From: Schistocerca nitens
Lineage: Eukaryota > Arthropoda > Insecta > Orthoptera > Acrididae
Direction: 5' to 3'
NCBI RefSeq assembly: GCF_023898315.1
Contig: NC_064619.1
Span: 347,954,650 to 348,018,649, forward strand
Length of the DNA: 64,000 nucleotides
Part shown: piece after piece, positions 22,671-34,734 of the stretch
Position numbering within the stretch: position 1 is the first letter of the stretch
How the letters are laid out: every line of letters begins with the position of its first letter
Made by a program: the position numbers and the translations under genes
The notes under the pieces: generated by a model
Told to the model about the DNA's origin: nothing
The model's database searches: none
What the model saw: only the letters and a program-made list of their open reading frames with translations

Positions 22671-23392
22671 CTACTGGGAACCCATGAAGTTACTATTCCA
22701 CACAGCGGTTCGAATACGTCTTAAACTATATGGGTACAAGGCCCAAATTGTTCAGGCATTACAACCACGTGATCGCCCAAAAGGCGATCGGTTTGCAATG
22801 GACATGCTGAAACGTTTGAATGAAAATGATTTCTTGAAGTGTGTGTGTTTTTTTCCGACGTGGCAACAAATCATGTTTGTGACTCAGTTAACCGCTATGA
22901 TGTTCGGATCTGTGAATCAGAAAATCATGTTGCACGAAGACACATTTGGCACAGTCCAAAGGCCAAAGTGTGGTGTGGGTTAATGTATAACAGGGTGATA
23001 GTACTACTTTCTTCCTTAAAAGCAAAGTAAGTGAACATGTTTACCTAGATATGTGGGTGAATTATGCCGTTCCCCAACTACAGGATACGCAAGACACTAT
23101 CATCTTTCAACAATGTGGCGCTCCTCCTCATTGGGCTCTAGAAGTCCGCTACTATCTTAGTGAAACCTTCTCCAATAGGTGGATTGGCAGAAACCGCAGA
23201 ATCCCTAGGACTCCGAGATCAGCTGACATTACCCTCTTATTTTTCTTTCTTTGGGGGTATGTGAAAGATATAGTGAACAAAAAGGCAGTTCCTGATATTG
23301 TGGAACTGCAGCAATGCATCAGAGACGCCATGGCATAATCACATCATATATGTTGCAGAATGTGCGGAAAGAGACAGATTATTGACTCGATA
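22671..23392 (+). pseudogene. Mariner-like transposase fragment, copy 2 (longer)
   Basis: Same gene as 8966-9565 but extends further upstream, reading VRIRLKLYGYKAQIVQALQP and RDRPKGDRFAMDMLKRLNE, which belong to the linker before the catalytic domain. The first frame change falls after DFLKCV and the second before VNYAVPQ. IFQQCGAPPHW again lacks the second aspartate. Copy 2 has NRRIPRTPRS where copy 1 has NSRIPRTTRS. Confidence 0.8.
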
Positions 23393-23405
23393 TTTTGCGT
23401 GTTTC

Positions 23406-23605
23406 AAATGGTTCAAATGGCTCTGAGCACTATGGAACTCAACTGCTGAGGTCATTAGTCCCCTAGAACTTAGAACTAGTTAAACCTAACTAACCTAAGG
23501 ACATCACAAACATCCATGCCCGAGGCAGGATTCGAACCTGCGACCGTAGCGGTCTTGCGGTTCCAGACTGCAGCGCCTTTAACCGCACGGCCACTTCGGC
23601 CGGCC
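23406..23605 (-). mobile_element. tRNA-derived SINE, copy 2 of 9579-9778
   Basis: Same insertion with the same TTTTGCGTGTTTC duplication, so it predates the segmental duplication. Confidence 0.92.
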
Positions 23606-24106
23606 TTTTGCGTGTTTCTAGGTGTTCATATGCTGAAGTGATTTAAATGTTGAAGTGTATTACGTATATTAAATGCTTATCTATGGTTCAAAACTTAATT
23701 AGTAGGGGCATTTGTGGTATAACGCCTTTTTCATTTACTGTATCCAATAAAAAGTTACATTGTTTTGCTATCAAGCTAAATACCATGCATTTCATGTGAG
23801 ACAGTAGTCTGGAACACGTTCTTTCTTACCTGACTAATACAGCCGTCGTCCACTGCCCACTTAGGGCATACACTGTGAGTAAATAGAAGTAATGGATGGC
23901 CCTAACATCGGGTATTAAGAGGTAGACGTTGCACTTCTTTGGGTACCCGAAATTGGGAGTCAATTTATAAAAACTCATGTTCTAAACGCCACCTTTCCAG
24001 TGTTTGAGAGATAAGTAGACGACATATCATCAGAATTACAAAGATTCTTGTGAGACCTAGCCACCTGCTACAAGCGAAATCCCTTAAGACTTTAGTAGAA
24101 TAAACC

Positions 24107-25547
24107 AAACTCCAAAGCAGAGAAGTGCTGACAAGGCACGAACATCACAAAACCATCAATTCAGTAATTCTTGGTTCCAAAGTATTGTCATGAACTATTT
24201 ACAACAGAATGGAAAACACGATGAAACCTGACCTCGGAGAAGATCAATTTGGGTGGCAGACAAATACGCGAGTATAAACTTGCGCTACAACTTCTCTTGG
24301 AATGTATGTTAATGAAAGGCAAACTTACTTTTACAGAATTTTTAGATTTAGCGAAAGCTTGTGACAGTGGTGACTGAACCACACTATTCATAATTATGAA
24401 GGGAACAGAGACAGAGTGAATGGTGAGTGACTACTTGTGCAGATACCAGACTGCGGTCATACGAGTAGAATGGTATGGAAGGGAAGCCGTAGTTGAGAAG
24501 CGAATGAGACAGAATTTTAGCTTGTCTCCGAAGTTATTCAGTCCGCACATTGAGCAAGCAAGAGATTTGGAAACGTAATTGAAGTTTAGGGAGATGATAT
24601 AAGAACTTTACCAATGTCAAAATGGCTCTCAGCACTATGGGACTTAACATCTGAGGTCATCAGTCCCCTAGACATAGAGATACTTAAACCTAACTAACCT
24701 AAGGACATGACACACATCCATGCCCGAGGCAGGATTCGAACCTGCTACGGTAGCAGCAGCGCGGTTCCAGACTGAAGCGCCTAGAACCGCACGGCCACAT
24801 CGGCCGGCTGCCAATGTCATTGCGATTGTATTAGAGACAACGAAGGACTTGGAAGGGCTTTTGAACAGAATAGACAGTATCTTGAAAAGTATTTATAAGA
24901 CGAACGTCAACAAAAATTAAACAAGTGTGTCGCATTGTGTTAGAATTAAATAAGACGATACTGAAGATATCGGATTAAGAACGGAACATTAATACTAGTG
25001 GGTTAGTTTTGCCGTTTGGTTAGCAAAATAACCGACTTAAGACCAGAGTGACGGCGTACAAACTACAAACTGTCTGTAGAAAGGAAAACGTTTCTGAAAA
25101 ATAGAAATTAGCTCATGTGAACTCTTTACTAAAAGTATTTGTTTGGATTGTAGCACCGAAGTGAAACATAAACGGTAAGCAGACGTGAAGAGAATAGATA
25201 TTTCTGAAATGGTGGTACAGAAGAATGCTGAAGATTAGATGGGTCTATATTGTAACTAATGTGGAAGTATTAAATCAAATTGAGGAAAAAGAAATCCACG
25301 GCACAACTTAACTAACAGAAGGCACTATTTAATAATATTTATCCTGAGGTTTTAATAAGTTATCTGTTTTAGTAATGGAGGAAAGTTTATTGGGCAACAA
25401 CTACAGAATGAGACCAAAGGCTAATTACAGTAAGAAGCTTGCAGTACTCATTCAGAGACGAAGAGTCTCGTGCACGATAGGAAAGCGTCCAGAAATGCAT
25501 CGGATTGAAGACCGCAATAAGATTACGTGTTTGAATTTCATAATTGC
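24107..25547 (+). pseudogene. Degenerate LINE, copy 2, split by a SINE
   Basis: Copy of 10280-11720 with a few substitutions, for example gaagggctttt versus gaaggtctttt and ggtacag versus ggtaaag. The reading frames and stops are the same. Confidence 0.65.
24619..24809 (-). mobile_element. tRNA-derived SINE, copy 2 of 10792-10982
   Basis: Same insertion in the LINE, with the CCAATGTC flanks. Confidence 0.88.
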
Positions 25548-25873
25548 TGAAATGTAGGAAAAATCATGCACTTTATTTTTTGATTACTCAGTTGAATTTC
25601 ATATTTGTTGAAACATAGGGAAAATTATGTAGTTCTTCTCGTTTCGCACTTTGTTTTCATATCTTTCAATAAAATGGCATTCTTTTCCACATAGTGACTG
25701 GGCAACACTAGGAAGAAGTGATTTTTTCCGTCAGGGTAATTTGAAGACATCTTGGAGTGGAAAAAAAACTCAGTTGAAACTGATTTCTAAGGCAAAGAAT
25801 TGTACTGAAACTCTCCAAAGCACTGCAAATGTAAAATGGTGGTGCATTAATAACTAGTGTAACCGCCAGAAAA

Positions 25874-26034
25874 AAATGTGTGTGAAATCTTATGTGACTT
25901 AACTGCTTAGGTCAACAGTCCCTAAGCTTAAACGCTACTTAACCTAAATTATCCTAAGGACAAACACACACACCCATGCCCGAGGGAGGACTCGAACCTC
26001 CGCCGGGACCAGCCGCACTAACCGCCAGACCGTT
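25874..26034 (-). mobile_element. tRNA-derived SINE, second subfamily, copy 2
   Basis: Copy of 12047-12207. One change in the tail is visible (ctgcttagg versus ctgctaagg). Confidence 0.8.
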
Positions 26035-28157
26035 GAATACAAGCATGCAAATGTGCATGCGTTGTGTTGTGCAAGTTCCGGATGTCAGTTTGTGGGAACG
26101 AATTCCATGCCTCCTACACTTCGTCAGTCAATACAAGGGAAATTAATGCTGCTCGTAAATGACGCTTGATTCGTCGTCCGGTGATATCCCATATGGGCTC
26201 GACTGGAGGAAGATCTGGTGATGGACCATCCCAAGGGAACATGTAAAACATGTTGGGTTACAACAGTGGTTTTTGGACGAGCGCTATCATGTTGGATAAC
26301 ACCCCGTGGAAAGCTATTCACATACACTATGTTGCAAAAAGTATCCGGTCACCCAAACGAACGTACGTTTTTCATATTTGGTGCATTGTGCTGACAGCTA
26401 CTGCCAGGTGCTCCATATCAGCGACCTCAGTGGTCATTAGACGTCGTGAGAGAGCAGAATGGGGCGCTCCGTGGAACTCACGATCTTGAACGAGGTTAAG
26501 TGATTGAGTGTCACTTGTTTCGTACGTCTGTATGCGAGATTTCCACACTCATAAACATCCCTAGGTCCACTGTTTCCGATGCGGTAGTGAAATGGAAACG
26601 TGAAGGGACACGTATAGCACAAAAGCGTACAGACCGACCTCTCCTGTTGATTGTCAGAGACCACCGACAGTTGAAGAGGGGTCGTAATGTGTAATATGCA
26701 GACATCTATCCCGACCATCACACAGGAATTCCAAACTGCATCAGGATCCACTGGAAGTACTAAGACAGTTTGGCGGATACTGAGAAAACTTGGATTTCTT
26801 GGTCGAGCCTTTAAATGCCAAACAAAGCCTCGTTGGTGTAAAGAGCGTAAACGATGGACGACAGAACAGTGGAAAAACGTTGTGTGGAGTGACGAATCCC
26901 GGTACACAATGTGGCGATCCGATGGCACGGTGTGGGGACGGTGAATGCCCGGTGAACGTCATCTGCCAGCGTGTGTAGTGCCAATAGCAAAATTCGGAGT
27001 CGATGGTGTTCTGTTGTTGTCACGTTATACATGGAGGAGCTTGCACCCCTTGTTATTTTGCGTAGCACTATCACAGCACTGGCCTTCACTTATGTTTTAA
27101 GTTCCTTCTTGCTTCTCACTGCTAAAGAGCAGTTCGGGGATGACGATTGCATCTTTCAACACGACCGAGCACCTGTTCAAAATGCACGGCCTGTGGCGGA
27201 GTGGTTACACGACAGTAACATCCCTGTGATGGACTGCCCTGCACAGACCCCTGACCTGAATCCTGCAGCACACCTTTAGGCTGTTTGGGAACGCCGACTT
27301 CGTGCCAGGCCTCACTGACCGACATCGATACCTCTCCTCAGTGCAGCACTCCGTGAAGAATGGGCAACCATTCCCCAAGAAACTTTCCAGCACCTGATTG
27401 AACATATGCCCGCGAGAGTGGAAGCTGTCATCAAGGCTAAGGGTGGGCCTACACCATATGGAATTCCACCATTACCGATGGAGGACACCACGAACTTGCT
27501 AGTCATTTTCAGCCAGGTGTCCGGATACTTTTGATCACATAGTGAATGGCAGCACAAAGGTCGAATCACGATGTACAAATATGCAGTCAGGGTGTATGGA
27601 ATAATTACGTGAATGCTCCTGCTGTGATACGAAATCGCACCCCACACCATAACCCCAGATGTAAATCCAGTGTGTCTAGGACGTATACAGGTTGGTTGCA
27701 GGTCCTCAACTGGCCTCCTTCTAAATGCCTCATGGACATCACTGCCAGCGAGGTAGAACCAGCTTTCATCAGAAAACACAACAGACCTCCATCCCGGTCT
27801 ACAATGAGCTCTCGCTTGACACCACTACAGTCGCAAATGGCATTGGAGCGAGGGAATGTACTCTGCAAAGCGTCTAGGTTGGAGCTGTCCTTGAAGTAAC
27901 CGATTTGTAACGGTTCATTGTGTCACTGTGGTGGGAACTGCTGCTCAGATAACTACTGCAGATACTGCAGATAGAGTACGATGCGCTAGACCCACACACC
28001 AAATACGATTGTCTTCGCTCTCGGTAGTGCCACATGGCCGTAGGAAGCCCGGTCTTCATGCGACGGTACATTGTCGTGACCACCGCTGCCAGCATCATGC
28101 ACAGTGGCTACATTCCTGCTGAGTCTTTCTGCAATATCGCAGAAAGGACATACAGTT
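26035..28157 (-). pseudogene. Split Tc1-like transposase, copy 2
   Basis: Copy of 12208-14330. Small differences in the DDE part include HEAFRRRPVED versus HEAVRRRPVED, VMVWGAISY versus VMVCGAISY, and TLTAYLY versus TLAAYLY. The copy 2 residues W and T are closer to what Tc1 relatives carry, so this copy keeps more of the ancestral state at those sites. Confidence 0.8.
26325..27544 (+). mobile_element. Nested Tc1-like element, copy 2
   Basis: Copy of 12498-13717 with the same ends, frame breaks and NPAAHL change. Scattered substitutions, for example tgtagtgcc versus tgtagagcc near 26974. Confidence 0.85.
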
Positions 28158-29214
28158 TCTTGTATCGTGCTGCTAGCAACAGGAACGGATACTAGCCTAG
28201 AAGAACTACCAGAAATGAATGCCGTATAAAGTAGTACACTCACATAATTATGGAGACATAAACGTGTGGCTGTCGGGCCACTCAGTCGTGGGGTAGCAAT
28301 CCCAAGTGAAACAAACGCACCGGAATCGAACAAAGACGCTAAACTGGGGGAGGAGTCTGGACAAAAATGAACTCAACAAGAAAAAAATAAACAAATATAC
28401 ATTAAATGACACTCAACAGAAAATAAATAAATAATTATCATATGGCTCCTGAAGATGAAGTGTTAGACCTTGTAACCGGTTGTACAATAAATAAGAAATC
28501 ACTGACAACTGAAGCGGATTTTTTATTCTATCAACGTATTCCTTAGTTGTGGATGTTCGCCTGATCAAATACTTTGTAATAAATGTACTTACTGGTCGAT
28601 ACTAAAGTGACGTTAGAGACTTCCAAAGTTTGATGCATCCAAGCATGTAGACTTGAAAGCAGTGAGCTATTTTCAGTCACTTGCCAGAAAATCACTAACT
28701 CAAGAAACATCGTTCAAGCGTATTTTCTTTTGTTCTTTACGTTAACGTTCTACATATTCAGAAAACGAACTCATTTCTCCGAAGGATAAACCGTTAAAAG
28801 TTCATATGGTGATAAATAAATGCCACAATCTCTCATGGGAATCTTGTCCTGTTGCAGTAGCTTCTGGCTAAATTCTTGTTGAGAACTTTTATTTTTAAAA
28901 TGGCGAGAGGAAATGGTATTTAGGTTTTGCATGTGTTTTGTCATACAAGAAACAACGAGTCAGTGAGGCAACCGACAGTGCTTATTATTAACAAACGTAT
29001 TTTTACGGAAGGCTGAGACCATTCTCAGTGCATCGTGACTAATACCTACAACCCCTTCTCAGAAAAGAAGGCTAATTATTCACATTGAATGTATTCACTT
29101 GCTATAAAACATACTTCTTCTGGACCACTCCTAACTCAAATGACATCTGATTCCACCACACCATGCAGCCCTATTTAAATTCCACCACGTTAATATGTAT
29201 GCATTGCACTCACA
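28158..29214. other. Unassigned spacer, copy 2
   Basis: Copy of 14331-15387. No feature recognised. Confidence 0.35.
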
Positions 29215-30287
29215 CTGAGGAGCCAGAACATCAAGACCACCTGCTTAATAGCCTGATTGTTCGTCTTTGGAATTTAATACATCACTGAATCTTTGTATCA
29301 GGCAACCGACAGTTTGTTTGTAGGTTTGTGGAGATAAGTGGCATTAGATGTCTACGCACAGGTCATGAAATGCGCGTAAATAACGGGCCGCTGATTAACG
29401 TACCCGATGATGGCGCCCGATAACGACGCCGAGACATCAACTCGTAAACCACTGTATCAAGATTCTGGATCCCAGACAGACAATATATGTGCTGAAAGAT
29501 GACATCGTGGTCGGGGAAGCCATAAAAAATGTGTGGATGGAGGTGGTTTGCAGCTGGCAGTGTGTCTTCGGTTACTACCACAGGACCCAGGCAAGCGCAG
29601 GAGGACGTCTCCCACAGCATAATACTTCTCCCACCAGCCTGCGTCTGTGGCACGATGTACGTTTCGAGCCGCCGTTCTCCTCGATGACGGCGTTTGTAGA
29701 GATGGTCTAGTGCAGCAAGAGCGTGATTCACCCCAAGAGACGACACTTTCCATTGGTCGAAAGTCGAATCCCGGTGCTCCCGTGCCCACAGCACTAGTAA
29801 CTGACGGTTTCGTTTGCTCGACATGTGAACACGTTGGAATGAACTGCTGCGGAGCTTCATGTTCAAAAATGTACGATGAACGTTGTACTCCGAAACACGT
29901 GTACGTGAATCACCATTGTATTCTTTCGGCTGAGCTGCCACAGATCACCAAATGTCCTACTTTACAGAGCAGACAGGCTTCGGAACCCCAAGTTCTGTGA
30001 AGACTTGTGGACGTCCTACCATTTACCGCGAAGTGGTAGTCTTCTACCTCTTTCCACAGATGCTCGCTACAGGAGGATGTGAAGATTCGATCAGCTTCGC
30101 CGTTTTAGAGATACTCGTTCGCAGACTGTGTGTAATAATTACCCGCCCTTTGTGAGAATCGCTCATCTCAATCGATTTCCCCTCTGCAGCCCATAACTTC
30201 GCTAGGGTGATCCCCCTTCCGTCTCTGAACAGCTTACATATTTTTGCTACCGTGTCACATGCGCACAACCTCACCAGGCGCATCCTG
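29215..30287 (-). pseudogene. Tc1-like transposase, degenerate, copy 2
   Basis: Copy of 15388-16460, with RSIMLWETSS where copy 1 has RSITLWETSS. Methionine or a similar residue is usual at this site in relatives. Otherwise it is equally eroded. Confidence 0.75.
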
Positions 30288-30607
30288 CGTCACGATGGGC
30301 AGTAGTCATAATTTTTTCACTTATCAACGTCTGTAAATTAATTGATTGATGGTCTCCTTACTTCTGAAATGGTGGGCTTCAGGATGACAATGCTTTGTGT
30401 CTCACAACTGCCGCTAATAATTATAATAATAGTAGTAATAACAATAATACCGTGTAGGCCCTACAGCAGTGTAGTAGCCACTGCATACTAACTGGTGAGT
30501 CGTGCTGTCAGTTCGTGCGTTTATTGTTGCTAAGAGTGTAATGAAACAATGTCTGGTATATTGGAGGAACTACCACTTTCGTGCAATACTCAAGCGTATG
30601 TAATATA

Positions 30608-30922
30608 GGTGAAAAAGGTAGGTAAAGATCTTCGTTGTGGTCCTGACGGTCCTGTAATGCTCGACCCATCGCCATGTCATTTTCTGCCAATGGTGTCATT
30701 GGATGCGACATGAAGGGGCCAGCACGCCGCTCTCTGGGTCGTTGTCGCGTTTTTGACCTTAGAACCACAAGTAAGCGGTAACTCTTCAGGTGGCCTAACG
30801 AGGCTGAATGCACCCTGCACCAGTCTTCCTAGCAAGCAAAAATTCCTTGGCGGTACCGGGAATCAAACCGGGATCCCTCCCATGGCAGTCAAACGTATAC
30901 CTCCTGCGCCTCAGATAAAGAT
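30608..30922 (-). mobile_element. SINE-like element with partial tRNA head, copy 2
   Basis: Copy of 16781-17095. One difference is aaagatcttcg versus aaagttcttcg. Confidence 0.6.
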
Positions 30923-31149
30923 TACTACGAACATCAAAATCTACTTTTGATCACCAGGAAGAACTGAACATTTATTTAATGTTGTTAAAATGACCACCTA
31001 TCATAAAAGTCACTACCGAAATGCTGATTTCAGCATCCAGAATATTCTTAAATATTCTTAAGAATTTTAAGGGAATAATTTGTGAAAACAGAAATCAGGA
31101 CTATTACAATATTCACATTAAAACTGCAATAACCAGACAGGAAAAAAAT

Positions 31150-31342
31150 GGTTCAAATGGCTCTGAGCACTATGGGACTTAACTTCTGAGGTCATCAGTC
31201 CCCTAGAACTTAGAACTACTTAAACCTAACTAACCTAAGGACACCACTCACATCCATGCCCGAGGCAGGATTCGAACCTGTGACCGTAGCGGTCGCGCGG
31301 TTCCAGACTGTAGCGCCTAGAAACGCTCGGCCACTCCGGCCG
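31150..31342 (-). mobile_element. tRNA-derived SINE, copy 2 of 17323-17515
   Basis: Same insertion and the same flanking CAGACAGGAAAAA duplication. Confidence 0.9.
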
Positions 31343-31706
31343 GCAGACAGGAAAAACGTAATGTCTGTAAACAACAGTGTTAGAAATTCCATAGCAGAGC
31401 CCGTTATATGGTACGCTTTTTACAAGTTTTCCGTGATTTCATGTTAGAATTTAACTATAAACAAGAATTAAAATGGAGCTGTAAATATTTACAGTAAGTA
31501 CATATATAGCTAGTCATTTCAATACGTTCAGCGTATACTTCCAATTTGCTTTTCTCAAAATATTGTAACTGAATGTGGCATTAATGCGACACTGAACTGC
31601 TGTGGTTAATATGAAGCTTACGTTGAATCTAAGGTAAGCACGAAGCAATAGATATTTAAGGTGATCGGGAAGAAAACTTTAAATTACAATACTTTCCTTA
31701 TGCCGT

Positions 31707-32187
31707 ACGCTGTCGGCAGCCGAAACGAACATACAACATCGGAATGAAACTACGGATTATCCCTGTGTGGGACGAATCTCGTGACAGAGTGAGATTGGCC
31801 GCGCATTCGCCAGGGATTGACACGGGCGACAGACGTGACCCGCGAGCGCGGCGCGCGCCTCCTGCAGCGGACGACAAACAACGAAAAACAAACGAGAGAC
31901 ACCAGCAGCTCGCGGCCATCAATCGCGCCGCCGGCGAGCAGGTAGTGGCACATTTTTCACGCGCCTGACGGCCCTCCATTTCCTATTAGCTGCAGTGCCG
32001 CCGCCAGCCGCCGCGCTCAAAGATTTCACTCACGTCGGGAAAATAATCATCCGCGAGGGCCGCCCCTCGCGGGCGCTATTTATGCGCTGTCACACAGATA
32101 GACAGCGGCGCTTGACGCCGGAGCGTCCGTCCGGCGCCGACTGTGAAATATCTACTGCGCCTCATCGCGCTCTAAACTGACTGCCCT
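31707..32187. other. CpG-rich block, copy 2
   Basis: Copy of 17880-18360. I saw no difference in the block itself. CpG sites are preserved in both copies, whereas long-term methylated CpGs would be expected to decay. Confidence 0.5.
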
Positions 32188-33664
32188 CTCGGAGATACAG
32201 GTATCACAAATGTCACATCGTGTATACCAAACAAGTTGCTAAAGCCGAAGCCAGTGTCTGCTGGGAACAATCCGCTACGTACAGATTACACAAAATGATG
32301 CTGAACTAATTCGTAATCCAATATGTTTGCTTTAAAAACTCAATTCTTACCATCAGGTTTACGATGTAAAACAACGTACTTGAGCATACAACAGGGATGC
32401 CATACATTCATGCACTAAAAAGAAATTCGATCTACGTGCAAAAGTATAAGGCACAGCAAAAATTGTTAATGTGTGTGCCTGTATATGTTCAGTCAATAAT
32501 ATGAAATTATTTTGTCCACTTCTGAGAAGAACAGGCCCGCCATGAATGACGCAGTAAGTCAGGTGTGAAGCGCTGTAGAGCGGAATATACTCGCAGTTCT
32601 ATAAAAATATTGCATGAATACAATTATGTCAATTCCCACTCATTCTATGAGATCTGAGAGATGATCTTGGCGGTGCACGGATGCTTTCGGAATAAAAGCA
32701 CTGAACACTACATTTGTGTGTGTACGTGACATCAGGAGCCGCTGCATCGATTACTTAATTAATATTGGTAATGTGAATGCTATTAAAGATATATATTTTC
32801 GCGTCACTAGAAATGTTTATTATTATTCAGCTGAAACATATCCAATTACAGAGATTTCTCGTCTGTTTCTTGCTTATACTGGGGATATTACGCCTGTACG
32901 TAGGTTTCACATGAATCCTTCTCGTCTGTTCGCCTATACACATCTTTGTAGCCGTCCTTCACCCCCTAGCCTATGGTCCGTAATGCACTACAGTTGCCAG
33001 GGCGACGGTTTTTTATAGCGCCATTTTGACATGTAGAGCACACTGTAACCACGGCGGTACGCGAACAATGTGCAAACTTACTCGTTCCGGAAATACTTCC
33101 GCCGCTGACCCGAAATTGAATAATCATGCCAATTTGGAAATGAATGAAATCGCTCCGTTTCCGCATTATGACAACGACTGCACTATTTCCGCGTCCCCAT
33201 ACACGCTTTTCATATCCTCCACATCTAGTGTTGCCATCTGGAGTCTGTGAGAATGTACTATACGTTGAAGTCGAACATAGGTGGCTGTCCAACTAGTTTG
33301 ACTGGACCATGTAGCAAGGAAACTCATTTCGTACTTGTGCGTACGGAGATCAACGGAGCTATCCAAATGACTGTTTCTCATCTACCCACCTCACCGTAAG
33401 ATACAGTTGCCAGTTTCTTCTAAGAAGCCGATTTAAGTTGTCAAAGAAAATATGTGTTGTTATCTCAACATAAATTAAAATAGTTAGGTGGAAGAGAAGG
33501 CCTGATGGTCTTCCAAGGATAAATGAATCAGTAGGCCTAATCAAAAGAAATATTCATCGCATGGAACCACGATAAAATATTCGTACACCATTTAGCGTGT
33601 TCAAATATCACCCCGTCCCGCAGGAAACTCGTGTCGTTGCGTGTGTGCGAGAAACAGGACCCAC
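32188..33664. other. Unassigned sequence, copy 2
   Basis: Copy of 18361-19837. Three single-base differences cluster in the last 60 bases (33608-33665). Confidence 0.35.
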
Positions 33665-33675
33665 CTAATGGACAA

Positions 33676-33869
33676 AGTTCAAATGGCTCTGAGCACTATG
33701 GGACTTAATTTCTGAGGTCATCAGTCCCCTAGAACATAGAACTACTTAAACCTAACTAACCTAAGGACATCACAAACATCCATGCACGAGGCAGGATTCG
33801 AACCTGCGACCGTAGCGGTCGCGCGGTTCCAGAGTGTAGTGCCTAGAACCGCTCGGCCACCCCGGCCGG
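33676..33869 (-). mobile_element. tRNA-derived SINE, complete, at the right edge of the duplication
   Basis: Full element with the duplication CTAATGGACAA on both sides (33665-33675, 33870-33880). The duplication ends inside it at GTGC (33839-33842), and the rest of the tRNA head follows here only. Confidence 0.93.
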
Positions 33870-33880
33870 CTAATGGACAA

Positions 33881-34128
33881 GGAAACCGATGCTTCCTTAC
33901 TGGTTCGTTTGCACACAATTGGTTGAATTGTGGCCTGTCACAAGGACATGAGAGGTGAAAAGAGGGCGAGAACAATTCTCCTGGAATGTATACTACGAAC
34001 TGGTATTGCTAACAACAGATGGTGCAAGGCCACGATAGTCAAGAGAGACACTGCCTCTGTGCGAACTACGGCGAGTTACGACGTCGTTGCAGGAAACCGT
34101 TTCTACCTTTTTCCAAAAAATGACTAAA
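33881..34128. other. Single-copy flank between duplication and hAT
   Basis: Only short open frames and nothing recognisable. Confidence 0.35.
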
Positions 34129-34603
34129 TATTATACCAGGGCCGCACAAACACGGAAAACCACACACGAGCAAAGCGAGGTGCAGCGAGTGCCTGCACAG
34201 TGCATCGGTTCAACTCGGCATACTTCACCTCAACTCGGCTTGCTAGTTGAGGCCGACGCTGTGCGCTGCCGAATGCGCTGCCAGACGGCTTAGTCAACAT
34301 TGGAATACGAAAGCGCAAGACAATTACCGGAATAATGGAACCATCTGCTCCAAAAAAAGGGAAAATTGCCGAAAGTCAATTTAAACCGGAATGGGAACTC
34401 TCCTACTTTTTTGTACGTTGTGACGATAAAGCCAAATGTCTAATCTGCGGTACACTAATTACGTGTGTCAGAAAATCGTCTATTGAAAGGCACTACAGCA
34501 AACTGAATCAGAAAAGTATAGTGATATAACAGGGGATGCCAGAGAGGAAGAATTACGGAAGTTGCAAACTCTTGCAGAAGAGAATTCTGTATCTACAAAC
34601 GAG

Positions 34604-34734
34604 GTTTGTTGCAAGTACTTTAGCATGTATATTTTGGTTAAAGGTCGGGCGAAACGAAATAACATTTGTTTAGATTCCTTAGTTTTCGTTTTCGCATAAA
34701 TTATTTCTAACATATCTTTTTCTGTCTACTTTAG
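34604..34734 (+). other. Intron 1 of the hAT transposase
   Basis: 131 bp from gtttgt to tttag. Splicing restores the conserved run SYKIALRLARAGRPF-type reading after GEEDEG. Phase 0. Confidence 0.75.

Larger units (their letters stand above)
20012..33842 (+). repeat. Segmental tandem duplication, copy 2
   Basis: A 13,831-bp second copy of 7580-20015. It begins at GTGC within the truncated SINE and ends at the equivalent GTGC in the complete SINE at 33676-33869. It is longer than copy 1 by 66 bases of (AT)n and by a net 1,329 bases in the segment 21312-22797. Confidence 0.95.

Noticed and set aside
7580..33842. Haplotype duplication in the assembly as the sole explanation
   Set aside because: It cannot be excluded, but the clean microhomology junction between two sites that are both present intact favours a real tandem duplication. 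Long reads are needed to settle it.
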